Source: Ruminococcus sp. HUN007
GTDB lineage: Bacteria; Bacillota; Clostridia; Oscillospirales; Ruminococcaceae
Length of the DNA: 64,000 nt
Reading direction: 5' to 3'
NCBI RefSeq assembly: GCF_000712055.1
Contig: NZ_JOOA01000002.1
Coordinates: 2,108,001-2,172,000 of the forward strand
How positions within the stretch are numbered: position 1 is the first letter of the stretch; every line of letters starts with the position of its first letter. The notes beneath the pieces are model-generated. The model searched no databases. It was not told the origin of the DNA and worked only from the letters and a program-made list of their open reading frames with translations. This document shows positions 1-9,394 of this stretch, in pieces. The position numbers were made by a program, and so were the translations under genes.

Positions 1-2720
1 CTTTTGTCTGATAGTCCTCTGAAAGCAGCTTTTTAACAAGTTTCCATGCGGCTTCCTTATGCTCTGATGATGAACTTATTCCGGCAGTTATTCTTGAATA
101 AACAAGCGGACCGCTTTTATCATCGGACGGAACACCCTTAAGGACGATATTTTCGCCGTTAAGATCACCGTTTTTAAATCCCGCAAGAGTGCTTAAAGCC
201 GATATTCCGGCATATTCAGTAAGACAGAGACCATCGGAAAATCTTCTGTAGTAATCTTTATACTCCGTACTGCCCTGCGGATAGGAATCATATCCTTTAT
301 AGTTTTCATCCGGAATGCCGTTTTCATATATATATTCCAGGATCTTTTCAAATCTTCCGTCATTAAAACTGCATTTTTTATTTTTCCGGTCCACAAAACC
401 ACTTAAATCAGCATAAACCAGTGAACGGAGCATAACGCCTCTGGATGTGTTAAAGAACATATTCTTTTTTTCTGCAAGGTCAAGGAATTCATCTGTCGTC
501 CAGCCGTTTCCGGAACCAAGATCAGATTCTTTTCCGTAAAATGCGTAAATATCAAAACATACCGGAACGTACATCTGACTGCCTTCAGTTACATAACAGT
601 CAAAAATGTTTTCAAGAAAATCAGAACGGTTTACCTCCGCATCTGACTCCATAAATTCATTAAGATCACAGAACAGTCCGCGTTCAGCATAGAACTCAAG
701 GTCAAGTTCATAATTCCCGATAAGTACATCCGGTACTTTTCCGGAAACTACATCAAGATTAAGTTTGTCTGTGCATTCCTGCGGATCGGAGGCGGAATAT
801 TTCTGATAATCACTGACGCATAATCTGTATTCCTTGTTTTCATTTCTGAATTCTTCAAAAAGTTCCGTAAGATCTCCTCTGCCTATACCCACACCGCCTA
901 CGGTAAGTACTTTCTGATTTCTTAATTTTCCGGCAAGTTCATCATCTGCGCGTTCAAGTACCGTAAAAGATAATCCGTTTCCTGAAGTCAGACAAACGAT
1001 ACAGTCATCATTCATAACACCCATTGCACCTACAAGGTGGATAATGCCGCAGTCATTCCAGTTAATAAATTTACGCCCTGAAAATCCATTCGCATCAGTT
1101 CTATAAACGCTGTCTGCATCGAAATAACACACACTTCCGTCAGACAGCGAAAATACTTTTTGGGTGCCGTACTCAGGATAAACGAAATCATCAAAAGCGA
1201 TCTTTTCATCGGTACAGATAATACGTTTCTCCCAGTCTGCATTTTCGTAAAGTATAAAATCAGAACCGTTCATGAAGAACATTTCTTTTATACGTCCGTC
1301 AGGACAATTGCCTGAACCTTCACGTATCTTTACAGCATTACTGTCAAAGACCATGTATGAATAGTCATCATCAGTACAGCCGAGAACATAAAGTTCAGAG
1401 TTATTTCCCGCCCAAATATCGGCTTTTTCGGTTTCTGTGTTTTCAAAAACATCGGTCTGATTTATGATTTTCCCGTCTTTATCAGTCCACGAAACAGCAT
1501 AGCCGCCGTTTTCATTTTCCGAGAGAAAAACAGCATTCCCGTCCGAAAGCACATCTGCCTGCAATACTGTCATCTGATCACCTGACTCAGGTGCGTTTAT
1601 GATACCGGTCTGGTTTCCGTCACGGTCGTACTTATATATAACAGGTGTTTCCGAGCTTCCGTATACCGTGGAACAGAAAAGGAGTTTGTTATCGTTTCCG
1701 GAAACATAGGCAAGCCTTCCGTTTTTTTCATCCAGCGAAAAAAACTGTCTTCTTGCTTTCATCTGCGGAGTATCTGTAAAGAATATCACCGTCAGCAAAG
1801 AAAAAATCAGAATTCTTACTTACTCTTTCCGGTGTGATAATGTTTTCATCGCCGAAATCATCATCATAACGGTTTACAATGCTGCCGTCGGTAAGTCTGA
1901 TCTCATCTATGCACCGGTGCAGCATATTCGTATTATCACGCACCGATATGCAGAGATTTCCCCGTGAATTAAAGTAAGAAGCTTCATAGATTCCGTTCGT
2001 ATCAGCCATGACATCTGCAAAAGATCTGACAACGTTTCCGTCTTCCGAAACAACGAACACGCTTATCTTCTGACCATCCGCCGAATTTTCAGAAGTCAGC
2101 ACATAATAATATCCGGAATCAAAGAGCAGATCTGAAATGATCGTATTTCCATCCGGTATATTTTCAAAAACCGGTACCGGTTCCGTGGTGCTGTAATCAT
2201 CACTGTATGAAACAATCTCCGGTCTTCCTGTATTTCCGGTAAATTGGGCAATGAGTCTGCCGTTTTCATCTTCAAAGAAAGATGTTATTCTTTTACCGGG
2301 TTCCGTCTCGATTTTCTTTATTTCTTCTCCGGTTTCCGCATCACAGACCACAAAGTACGATTCATTTTCTTTTATGTATGCGGCACATATCCTGCTTTTG
2401 CCGAGATATGCTGTCGTCACATCGCCTTTGTAGTTCCTGAATCTGTCCAGGTGTTTAAAGGTTTCAGTTTCAGCATCGTAAACCGAAAACGCATAATCTA
2501 TATCCGCAGTTCCCGAATATCCGCCGATATATATCGTATTTTCCGTACAGCGTATGTTATCCGACCAGGAGATCTCATACGGCAGTGTGACTTCATTTTT
2601 TATAACATAAAAATCATCCGGTTCCGCCACCACCGGTTTTTCAGTGTTATCTTTTCTGGTGCATGAAGCCAGTAAGCAGCAGAATATTACTGCGATCAGT
2701 AACTGTATTGCTTTTTTCAT
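1..2720 (-). CDS. Family 1 extracellular solute-binding lipoprotein, 3' end outside window, apparent frameshift
   Basis: Start at 2720 (MKKAIQLL) follows a GGGGGATGATTTCATT ribosome-binding region; an in-frame ATG at 2738 is less likely. The N-terminus is a lipoprotein signal ending in lipobox LASC. About 310 residues of propeller-like, poorly conserved sequence follow. The frame then breaks at a 7-base A run (1738-1744 on +). With one base fewer, the protein continues open to the window edge with sequence typical of family 1 ABC solute-binding proteins: a LTVGGVGIGRGDLTELFEEF segment, VSGKVPDVLIGN, GWTTDEFLDLAEKK, and near the edge KEAAWKLVKKLLSEDYQ. The expected role is capture of a sugar or similar solute outside the membrane. 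No permease genes are visible. The frame break may be a sequencing error (see findings). Confidence 0.75.
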
Positions 2721-2924
2721 AATGAAATCATCCCCCATTATTTTGCTGTGATTAACGTTCTATATTTATTATACACACTAACCTCTTAAATATCTTTCTT
2801 CTTTTTTCAAATTTGTAATAATCGTAAATTGGCGAGGCCATAAACCGTGCATTTTATACAGCAGAACCCCCAAAAAATACCGCGGATATTCTGATAAAGT
2901 ATATTCGCGGCAGTTATTCCAGAA

Positions 2925-3063
2925 AAGGAGGCGCCTCCGGCGCAATTCTACAAAACGAGCTGACCAGCTCGTTTTTTCTATAGCAGTCTTCGGCCCGCAG
3001 GGGTGAAGACTACCATTATACAGAGCAAACGGGAGCACCGGATTTTTATTACCGGTACTCCCG
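2925..3063. repeat. Composite intergenic hairpin repeat (terminator-like)
   Basis: Four inverted repeats in a row: GGAGGCGCCTCCGGCGCAA, an AAAACGAGCTGACCAGCTCG stem, GTCTTCGGCCCGCAGGGGTGAAGAC, and a stem between CGGGAGCACCGG and CCGGTACTCCCG (3029-3063). The same blocks recur elsewhere in the window in the same order. It lies between convergently placed 3' and 5' gene ends, so a transcription terminator role is likely. The rest of 2739-3073 shows nothing else apart from another stem near 2868-2915. Confidence 0.75.
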
Positions 3064-3073
3064 CTGATTTTGT

Positions 3074-4150
3074 TTACATCAGTTTTTCAAATTCTTCAGT
3101 ACTCATACCTGCATATTTTGCAGCTTCGGGAACTGATAACTTTCCGTCTTTAGCAAGTCTGACAAAACCATTTAAAGCTGTTTCAAACTGCTTGTCCTTT
3201 TCCGCAATGATTTTGTCCTTACGCTCACTTTCTTCTTTCAGTTGATTTTTATCTTCTTTCAACTGACTGTTATCTTTTTCAAGCTGACTAATTTTTTCGT
3301 TTTTCCTGTCATCTTCGATTTTACGCACATAATCTGAATGTTCTTTTGTATATTCTTCAATACACAATTTTACCACCTCCGCACGTCTGGATTCCAGTAT
3401 TGCTTTTATTTCTGAATCTTCCGGCAGCGAATCTATTGCATTATTTATCGCATCTGCTAGTTTTTCACTTTCAATTTCTGCATCTGCGTCATATATCGCT
3501 CCGTATTTTCTTACCTGCTCCACAAACATCGCATAATCCTTAAGCGGTCTGCATGAATTCAGCAGTTTCTCATTTCTTCCGTTATTGATGTTTATCATTT
3601 TTACGGTTACTTCAATATCCGATCCGCCATCTGTCTTACCGATGTTTTTCTTAAAAGAATCACTGAGACGTAAATAAGATACATCTTCCTTATCGGCAAT
3701 GCCGTTATAGAAACATAACAGTTTCGGTGTCGGTAGTTCAAGCTGCGTCGAACTGTAAATATCCAGCTGATTATCATGTATATACTTGTTGATAAGTTTA
3801 CAGCTGTAAATGAACATCCTGACCGGTATATTCGGATTAAATGTTGACTGATGTTCATAGAGATTCATTACATCCTTTAACACAAAAGATATATCATTTC
3901 GTACATTAATAAACAGCACATCTTTCAGAGTGTTGATAGTCACATCATTGACATCAGTATAATCCGAACCGTTGACTGCATTGTAAAGAGCAAGTGAAAA
4001 ATGCTTGTATTCTTCACTTCCGAAAATAAAGCAGAAAAGCGAATCTTTGTAATCACGCTTTCCCTTTACCACATCATCGATAATTCTGTCTGAAGTTCCA
4101 GCGTAAATGCCGTTCTCCTCCGGCTTGTTACTGTTAGTGTTTTTCTTCAT
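3074..4150 (-). CDS. Rpn family PD-(D/E)XK nuclease / putative transposase
   Basis: 358 residues. The core carries the Rpn/PDDEXK_2 pattern: an N-terminal region with RDYKDSLFCFIFG, then DISFVLKDVMNLYEHQSTFN (the EHQS motif, active-site strand) and NPNIPVRMFIYSCKLINKYI. The C-terminal 130 residues are charged and form a coiled coil rich in Lys, Glu and Gln, ending with the AAKYAGMSTEEFEKLM tail common in Firmicute members. Known Rpn proteins are DNA endonucleases that promote RecA-independent recombination. Start ATG at 4150 sits after a GATAAAG-type weak Shine-Dalgarno. Monocistronic and flanked on both sides by hairpin repeats. Confidence 0.8.
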   Translation of the reverse strand: MKKNTNSNKPEENGIYAGTSDRIIDDVVKGKRDYKDSLFCFIFGSEEYKHFSLALYNAVNGSDYTDVNDVTINTLKDVLFINVRNDISFVLKDVMNLYEHQSTFNPNIPVRMFIYSCKLINKYIHDNQLDIYSSTQLELPTPKLLCFYNGIADKEDVSYLRLSDSFKKNIGKTDGGSDIEVTVKMININNGRNEKLLNSCRPLKDYAMFVEQVRKYGAIYDADAEIESEKLADAINNAIDSLPEDSEIKAILESRRAEVVKLCIEEYTKEHSDYVRKIEDDRKNEKISQLEKDNSQLKEDKNQLKEESERKDKIIAEKDKQFETALNGFVRLAKDGKLSVPEAAKYAGMSTEEFEKLM

Positions 4151-4380
4151 CTTTATCCTCTCTTAAATTATAAAATATTTTTGCATTTAATGCAACACCA
4201 ATATCTTATCATAATTATCTTATTTTGCAATAGTGTATTTTAATGTTATAGCATACCAGAACATTTATGGCTATACAGTTTAAGTATATATGTGTAAATC
4301 CTTTTTTTGTGCCATAAAACAGATAAGCTGCACCGGAAGTATGAATCAAAATACGCGACAGATAAGCTGATTTGAAAATG

Positions 4381-4470
4381 TGGCGCCTCCGGCGCAATTC
4401 TACAAAACGAGCTGACCAGCTCGTTTTTTCCATAGCAGTCTTAGACCCGCAGTGGTGAAGACTACCATTA
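4381..4470. repeat. Composite intergenic hairpin repeat
   Basis: Same block order as at 2925-3014: the GGCGCCTCCGGCGCAA hairpin, the ACGAGCTGACCAGCTCGTTTTT stem with a T tail, and the GTCTTAGACCCGCAGTGGTGAAGAC stem. It acts plausibly as a terminator between divergent units. The remainder of 4151-4658 holds the promoter listed next. Confidence 0.7.
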
Positions 4471-4543
4471 TACAACAGGATGGCCATATATGCATCGATT
4501 TAAAAGTTAATATTATACATCCATTCAAATTCCTTAGAAATAG

Positions 4544-4572
4544 TTGACATATAGTTCCGTTTGTGGTATTAT
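4544..4572 (+). promoter_or_regulatory. Sigma-A-type promoter upstream of Rpn gene
   Basis: TTGACA (4544-4549), 17-bp spacer, TATTAT (4567-4572). A second TATAAT occurs at about 4636, just before the GGAG ribosome-binding site of the gene starting at 4659. Matches the housekeeping consensus; no experimental support. Confidence 0.6.
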
Positions 4573-4658
4573 AATAATGATGATAAATTTATCCATTCTA
4601 TCTAAAAATTCTTATTGCCCATAGACCCGGGTCATGGTATAATAAAAAAGGAGATACC

Positions 4659-5504
4659 ATGAAAAAAATCAAAGGTATAAACAGAAAAGCAAGTAAAAAC
4701 AAACGTTACAAGAGGCGAATCGGCTACAGGGAATTCATTAGTTCCATTGAAGCACGAAAAGCACTTGTAAAAAGCATGAATCTCATGGACGACACGTTCT
4801 TTGCAGCGGTCATGGAAGATACGGAAGTGTGTACATACGTTCTCAGAGAAATAACCGGCATCGATACGCTTATCGTTAAAGCATGCAAAGTCCAGTACCA
4901 TATCCGCAATCTCATATCCCATTCGGTAATACTGGATATTCTCGCTGAAGATGATACAGGACGTGTATACAATATCGAAGTTCAGAAATCAAATGAAGGA
5001 AATCACGCGAAGCGTATCAGAGCCTATCAGGCTAATCTCGATTCCGTAATGCTTGAAAAAGGATGGGATTATGATCTGCTTCCGGAAGCGTATTTCATCT
5101 TCATTTCGAGTTTTGATCCTTTCGGTCTTGGCGATAACTACTATGAAGTCGAACGAAAACTCAAAGGCCGCAGAAACAGAGTTCCAAACGGAGTTCACGA
5201 GATTTATCTGAATACAAAGATAACAACCGACAGAGACATTACGAAACTTTTGCAGTACTTCAAAAACAGCGATGCATCCTGCGAAGATTTCGGTCCGCTC
5301 TCTGATAAAGTACGATTCTATAAAAACAACGAGAAAGGTGGAGTTACTATGTGTGAGAAAGTTCAGAGACTTATTGATGAATCAAATGAAGAAATTCGTA
5401 TTAAATACGAAAAAGCTCTTAAAAAAGAACGAGCTGAACATGAAAAAGATAAAGCTGAAATCGCTCGCCTGAAAGCGGAACTTGCCGCAGCCAAAAAATC
5501 ATAG
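4659..5504 (+). CDS. Rpn family PD-(D/E)XK nuclease / putative transposase
   Basis: 281 residues. Start ATG preceded by AAAAAAGGAGATACC. Rpn/PDDEXK features: FISSIEARKALVKSMNLMDD at the N-terminus, a VILDILAEDDTGRVYNIEVQ segment with the D...E-x-Q nuclease core near residues 90-110, then KRIRAYQANLDSVML and a YFIFISSFDPFG strand. A C-terminal coiled coil (about 225-281) ends in AELAAAKKS. This subgroup (full N-terminal 'MDDTFF' type) differs from the gene at 3074-4150, so the two are not a recent duplication. The basic leader KKIKGINRKASKNKRYKRR is unusual and might be spurious; no alternative start with a better Shine-Dalgarno is seen. Confidence 0.8.
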   Translation: MKKIKGINRKASKNKRYKRRIGYREFISSIEARKALVKSMNLMDDTFFAAVMEDTEVCTYVLREITGIDTLIVKACKVQYHIRNLISHSVILDILAEDDTGRVYNIEVQKSNEGNHAKRIRAYQANLDSVMLEKGWDYDLLPEAYFIFISSFDPFGLGDNYYEVERKLKGRRNRVPNGVHEIYLNTKITTDRDITKLLQYFKNSDASCEDFGPLSDKVRFYKNNEKGGVTMCEKVQRLIDESNEEIRIKYEKALKKERAEHEKDKAEIARLKAELAAAKKS

Positions 5505-5579
5505 ATAAATTGATAATAGTTTAAATTCGAACTCAAAAAGGTGGATCTAAAATTCCGATAAGCAAAGCGAAGTTCTTTC

Positions 5580-5760
5580 AACGGTCGTCCGGTCTGTCAA
5601 GGCGACCGTTTTCTATAGTACGCCGAAGGCGTTCATTTATACAGAACAAACGGGAGCACCGGATTTTGATTTACCGGTACTCCCGTTGATTTTATTTTAT
5701 GCGGTGAGCTGCCTCCGGCAGCTTATTATAGTATCATGCAGCAACGCTGCATGATACCTT
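5580..5760. repeat. Intergenic hairpin cluster between convergent genes (bidirectional terminators)
   Basis: From left: an ACGGTCG...CGACCGT stem with TTTT tail (5580-5612); CGCCGAAGGCG; a CGGGAGCACCGG...CCGGTACTCCCG stem (5650-5688); AGCTGCCTCCGGCAGCT; and a stem of GTATCATGCAGC and GCTGCATGATAC with T tail (about 5729-5760). The last two blocks recur at 24905-24975 behind another dockerin gene that shares the same 3' coding end. Confidence 0.7.
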
Positions 5761-5791
5761 TTATTTTTGCTGCGATTAAATAACGTCATTA

Positions 5792-6571
5792 TCAAAATTT
5801 ATCGATTTTCTTTGAAAGATACTGCTGAAGTCTTGCAAGGTCTGCGATAGTTACATCACCGTCGCCGTCAACATCTGCAGCTTTCAGCCATTCTTCAGGT
5901 AAAGGCTTATCTCCTAAAAGATAAAGTGACAGATACGACAGATCTCCGACTTCTATTATTTTGTCTCCGTTGACATCACCTTTTTTATGGCCGTCATCTT
6001 CTGCATGTAACTTTGAGCTGTCATATGATCCTTCAGGTTTCTCTGAAAGTGCCAGCCTGTAGCCGAACTCTTCTGAAACCGGGAAGTTGTTTATCTGATC
6101 TGCTGTAAGCACTGCGAATATATAGGTCGAATAAGCCGTTTCAGGTGTTTCCTGAATTATGTCTGCATCTACGCCTGCATTACGTAATCTGTCCAGTTCT
6201 TTAAGTGTTGCTTCGCTTTCCGGTTCGCTGAGCATCTTTGATCCGTCATCCGCTCTGAAACGCACCGCAAACTTTCCTTCCGGATAAGTTGCACTCAGCG
6301 CCTGAAGCCTTAAGCTTGCATAATACTCTCCCGGCGGGATTTCAACCTCAGCTCTGTATTCATCTGCGCCCTTTATTGGTTTTCCGAATTCATTTGTGGT
6401 CTGTTTAAGGTAATACACACCATCTTCAAGATAATAACCTTTAAATCCGCTCATTACATATGCAATACCGTCCTTATCCAGTACTTCATTAGGTGCGGCT
6501 GAGCAAACCGCAGCTGTCGCATTAAATAACACTGATAAACATAAACCTAAAGTAAACATTTTCTTTTTCAT
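5792..6571 (-). CDS. Secreted protein with C-terminal type I dockerin
   Basis: 259 residues. The start at 6571 is chosen because GGAGGCGTAATAAT precedes it; an upstream ATG at 6601 would read through the ribosome-binding site. Signal peptide at 1-24 ending in VCSAAP. Residues 30-190 match no family I recognise; a TYIFAVLTADQINNFPV stretch is reminiscent of inhibitor I9-like strands, which is speculative. The dockerin (about 196-255) has two calcium loops, GDVNGDKIIEVGD and ADVDGDGDVTIAD, and ends QQYLSKKIDKF. Probably exported and bound to a cohesin on a scaffoldin. Downstream of an ECF sigma/anti-sigma pair on the same strand. Confidence 0.8.
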   Translation of the reverse strand: MKKKMFTLGLCLSVLFNATAAVCSAAPNEVLDKDGIAYVMSGFKGYYLEDGVYYLKQTTNEFGKPIKGADEYRAEVEIPPGEYYASLRLQALSATYPEGKFAVRFRADDGSKMLSEPESEATLKELDRLRNAGVDADIIQETPETAYSTYIFAVLTADQINNFPVSEEFGYRLALSEKPEGSYDSSKLHAEDDGHKKGDVNGDKIIEVGDLSYLSLYLLGDKPLPEEWLKAADVDGDGDVTIADLARLQQYLSKKIDKF

Positions 6572-6575
6572 ATTA

Positions 6576-6839
6576 TTACGCCTCCATCCATGCAACGCCA
6601 TACTGTACTGAACCAGTATAGCTATTCGGTATCTTTTTTACATAAATTGTATAATTTCCAGTTTGAGTTGCTGTAAACTCAATGTTCTCAACATTATTAT
6701 ACCACGTCTGCGATTTCCAAACAACTGTATTATCAGGAGCAACTACCCACAAATCAAGATCCTGTAACGCATGTTCTATTACTGTACTTGACGGAGTATG
6801 CGAAGTGCTATTAATTGAGTTGTACTGATAAAAGTTTAC
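6576..6839 (-). pseudogene. Orphan 3' fragment of an S8 (subtilase)-type exported peptidase
   Basis: About 85 codons are open between a TGA (6846-6848) and TAA (6576-6578), with no start codon. The translation (DLDLWVVAPDNTVVWKSQTW, VENIEFTATQTGNYTIYVKK, VQYGVAWMEA) looks like the beta-sandwich C-terminal domain found after subtilisin catalytic domains. It begins exactly where the upstream anti-sigma gene ends, and its stop precedes the next gene's ribosome-binding site. The layout suggests that a gene once in this operon lost its catalytic part by recombination. The domain assignment is by recognition, not by search. Confidence 0.55.
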
Positions 6840-8158
6840 TCTTTTTCATTTGAAATACCCCCATTATTATTCATCATCTCTGAATTTTTTAAATCTGCCT
6901 CATAAGCTTTTTCAAGATTATCATAAAATTCTTTTATGCTCATCTTTGAATAAACATCCGCCATTTCTTTAAGATACTGCTGCTTGTCCATGTTATGCTG
7001 TTCAAGTTGTTCATCGCTCATAAATCCGTAGGTTGTACCGTGTGATTTATTGAATTCATCAAACGCTGTTCTGTAAGGTTCAAGCAAAGCATCATAGTCG
7101 ATTGCATTTTCGTCTGTTTCGATATAACTGTCTGCAGGAATATGATCTCCGACACTCGAATATTCTTCAGTTATATTATCCGGAATTGCAGTAACTTCTT
7201 CAGCTTTTTCTTCAAATCTGATATTGTCCGTATGCATGAAATCACGTAATTTTCCGTTCTCATCATATCCGTCATAACGCATTAAAACACCTGTAGCTGT
7301 ATCCACTAAAAATTCAAAAGATGAAACATTCATCTGACCACCATATGACTCAGATGCTGTTCCTTTGATAACATAGCATTTTCTGTCCTGATAATTTGTT
7401 ATTTGTTCTACTTCCCATAGCGACCGATCATGTAAGAAACCGAAAGCATATTCCTGAGGAAAAAGACATACATCTGACATCATAACGTTAGTCGGATCAA
7501 TTTCATATGCATAACCTACAATACCATTTTTTTCAGTAATTCTGTCCTGATCAGGTACATGTACAACTTTAGTAAGGGGAATAATTTCGTTGTTTATATA
7601 TTCCCATGTTTTATCTTTTGGATAAACGCTTATAAAACTTTCTCCGTCGCAATATCTTGCGTTTTCTGATTCACATTCAGCTGTTCCGGCGATGATCTTT
7701 TCTTCATTCACATTGTTCCTGTAAATTCTGTAATCAGTATACGAACTTGTCTCAGAAAGACATGTCTGAAATACCACTTCGTCATAGTATTCGCTTCTGT
7801 ATGATTTATGAATAAATCTTCCTGATACTTTATCATAGTAATCAACGCTGTTTAACATCATATAAAAGATATCGTCTTTGGTCGCCTTTTCAGGATCAAT
7901 GGCTTTTTTCAGTTTCCTTGTTTCCGGATCGACTGTATCTTTTTCTTTGTTCTCTGATGATGCAGCCGGTACAATTGAATGATCGCTGTCTCCTGTTTTC
8001 AGGATCCTGTTTACATTACCAGTTACCCAGAACGCAAAACAAACTCCGAGAACAGCTGCAGGAACCAAAATTATTCTGGTTGTATTTTTGCGTTTATTAT
8101 CCTTATAATCCTCCCATCTTGAAAGCAGACTCTGATACATTTCATCATCAGTTTTCAT
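6836..8158 (-). CDS. Membrane anti-sigma-like protein with extracytoplasmic domain
   Basis: 440 residues from ATG 8158, which has AAAGGAGCGGATTTAAAT upstream and overlaps the sigma gene's stop by 11 bases; an alternative ATG lies at 8179. A short cytosolic segment (MKTDDEMYQSLLSRWEDYKD) precedes one membrane helix (about 27-45). The outer part, about 390 residues, contains a block (residues about 90-330) that resembles lipoprotein/MucB-RseB-like outer domains: FLVDTATGVLMRYDGYDENG and YVIKGTASESYGG. No zinc anti-sigma HxxxCxxC motif is visible. Position and coupling make it the likely regulator of the sigma factor at 8148-8699. It lacks the Thr/Pro stalk seen in the other modules. Confidence 0.65.
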   Translation of the reverse strand: MKTDDEMYQSLLSRWEDYKDNKRKNTTRIILVPAAVLGVCFAFWVTGNVNRILKTGDSDHSIVPAASSENKEKDTVDPETRKLKKAIDPEKATKDDIFYMMLNSVDYYDKVSGRFIHKSYRSEYYDEVVFQTCLSETSSYTDYRIYRNNVNEEKIIAGTAECESENARYCDGESFISVYPKDKTWEYINNEIIPLTKVVHVPDQDRITEKNGIVGYAYEIDPTNVMMSDVCLFPQEYAFGFLHDRSLWEVEQITNYQDRKCYVIKGTASESYGGQMNVSSFEFLVDTATGVLMRYDGYDENGKLRDFMHTDNIRFEEKAEEVTAIPDNITEEYSSVGDHIPADSYIETDENAIDYDALLEPYRTAFDEFNKSHGTTYGFMSDEQLEQHNMDKQQYLKEMADVYSKMSIKEFYDNLEKAYEADLKNSEMMNNNGGISNEKE

Positions 8159-8699
8159 ATTTAAATCCGCTCCTTTCAAGCTCGGTTTTTAAAGCTTTCT
8201 TCGCGTTATAGATCAGTGATCGTATCTGCCTGTCAGTCTTTTTCATAATAAGTGCCGCCTCGGAATTGCTGAATCCTTCAAGGCTGGTCAGATACAGTAT
8301 CTGCCGGTATTCAGGCTTAAGACTGTGCAGAGCACGGTGAAGCATACGTTTGTCTTCACTTCTGATATAACTGCGTTCAATATCTTCTTCATCCGCAAGA
8401 TTTTCCTGTATTTCAAGCGGTACGATATTCATTTTGGAATGTTTTTTTAAATACTTCATCGTAATATTCCGCCCGACAGAATACAGCCAGGTTTTAAAGG
8501 AACTCTTTCCTGAAAATACAGGGCGTTTGCACATCAGTTCCCAGAATGTATCTTCTGCGAGTTCTTCGGCAATATGAATATTCTGTACAAAACTGTTGAT
8601 ATACAGGATAAGTCCCTGTCTGTAAAGATGTATGATCTCACGGAGACCTTCGTTATCACCTGACAGAAAACGGCGGTAGCTACTTTCACCGTTATCCAT
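8148..8699 (-). CDS. ECF-type RNA polymerase sigma factor
   Basis: 183 residues. ATG 8699 follows GGAAGGAGGAGATCTCCT. Sigma region 2 at about 20-85 (AEELAEDTFWELMCKRPVFS, SSFKTWLYSVGRNI) and region 4 at about 120-175 (LKPEYRQILYLTSLEGFSNS, ALIMKKTDRQIRSLIYNAKK). No region 3, as expected for ECF factors. Closest relative in the window is the sigma at 13668; the two form a clade separate from the six 'LYWERSE' sigmas. It presumably directs RNA polymerase to a small regulon when released by the membrane protein encoded just downstream. Confidence 0.88.
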   Translation of the reverse strand: MDNGESSYRRFLSGDNEGLREIIHLYRQGLILYINSFVQNIHIAEELAEDTFWELMCKRPVFSGKSSFKTWLYSVGRNITMKYLKKHSKMNIVPLEIQENLADEEDIERSYIRSEDKRMLHRALHSLKPEYRQILYLTSLEGFSNSEAALIMKKTDRQIRSLIYNAKKALKTELERSGFKYEN

Positions 8700-8845
8700 A
8701 GGAGATCTCCTCCTTCCAGAAGGATCGTCCTGATCCTTTCACTTATTAGTACCTTTTTTTCTGAAAAAGTCAAAGTGGTTTTGAAAAAAATTTTTTCGTT
8801 AATCAGCAAATTTGCTCAAGTATAAATGACTGATTTTCGATTGAC

Positions 8846-8960
8846 TAAGGAAACACTGATTAAATCGGAAATCCGGCTTCGCCGGATTTCCGGAGGTGGG
8901 ATTTGCGGGGCTTCGCCCCGGAGTCCCACGCTGATTTATGAATAAATCAGTGTTTTCCTA
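8846..8960. mobile_element. 115-bp TA-flanked MITE, copy 1
   Basis: Bounded by TA on both sides, with terminal inverted repeats AGGAAACACTGATT / AATCAGTGTTTTCC. Inside are two strong stems, AAATCCGGCTTCGCCGGATTT and GGGGCTTCGCCCC, and GTGGGA/TCCCAC. A near-identical 115-bp copy lies at 43083-43197. Length, hairpins and TA duplication fit a mariner/IS630-type MITE. No transposase for it is present in the window. Confidence 0.8.
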
Positions 8961-8984
8961 AATTTTGCTGCTGTAATATAACAA

Positions 8985-9015
8985 ATGGGAGTACCTTTTT
9001 TTACCGGTACTCCCG
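8985..9015. repeat. Intergenic hairpin (GGGAGTACC type)
   Basis: Imperfect copy of the stem of GGGAGTACCGG and CCGGTACTCCC, just downstream of the pseudogene that ends at 9035. Likely its terminator. Confidence 0.6.
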
Positions 9016-9394
9016 CTGATTTTATTTCAAATATTTATTCACCTATAAGCACACGGCTGCCTTCGAATGCAAAGCCGTACTTGCGGATCCTGTCTTTCTT
9101 TATGCCCTTGGCAAGAAGTATCTGCTCGTACTTTCTGTCTTCTATCTGTCCCAGTGCGGCCGCTACTGTATCTTCAAGATCTTTTTCGCCTTTTCTTTTG
9201 TTAAGCACCTTGAATTCAAATATCATTGCATCATCTTTTTCTTTATCCAGTGGTTCAAGGAGTACGTCATATCTTCCGAATCCACTTTCACGGTTGGATG
9301 TTACAGCATATCTGTCACGAAGATCCACCAGCAGTCCGAGAACAAAACCATGATAGAAACGTTCCGGTTCTGCTTCTTCTGACGGCTTCTTTCC

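Noticed and set aside
2778..3038. Short open frames across hairpin repeats (also 4215-4487, 21608-21868, 32831-33076, 39604-39789)
   Set aside because: They recur only because the repeat sequence recurs; no start signals and the palindromes explain the sequence.
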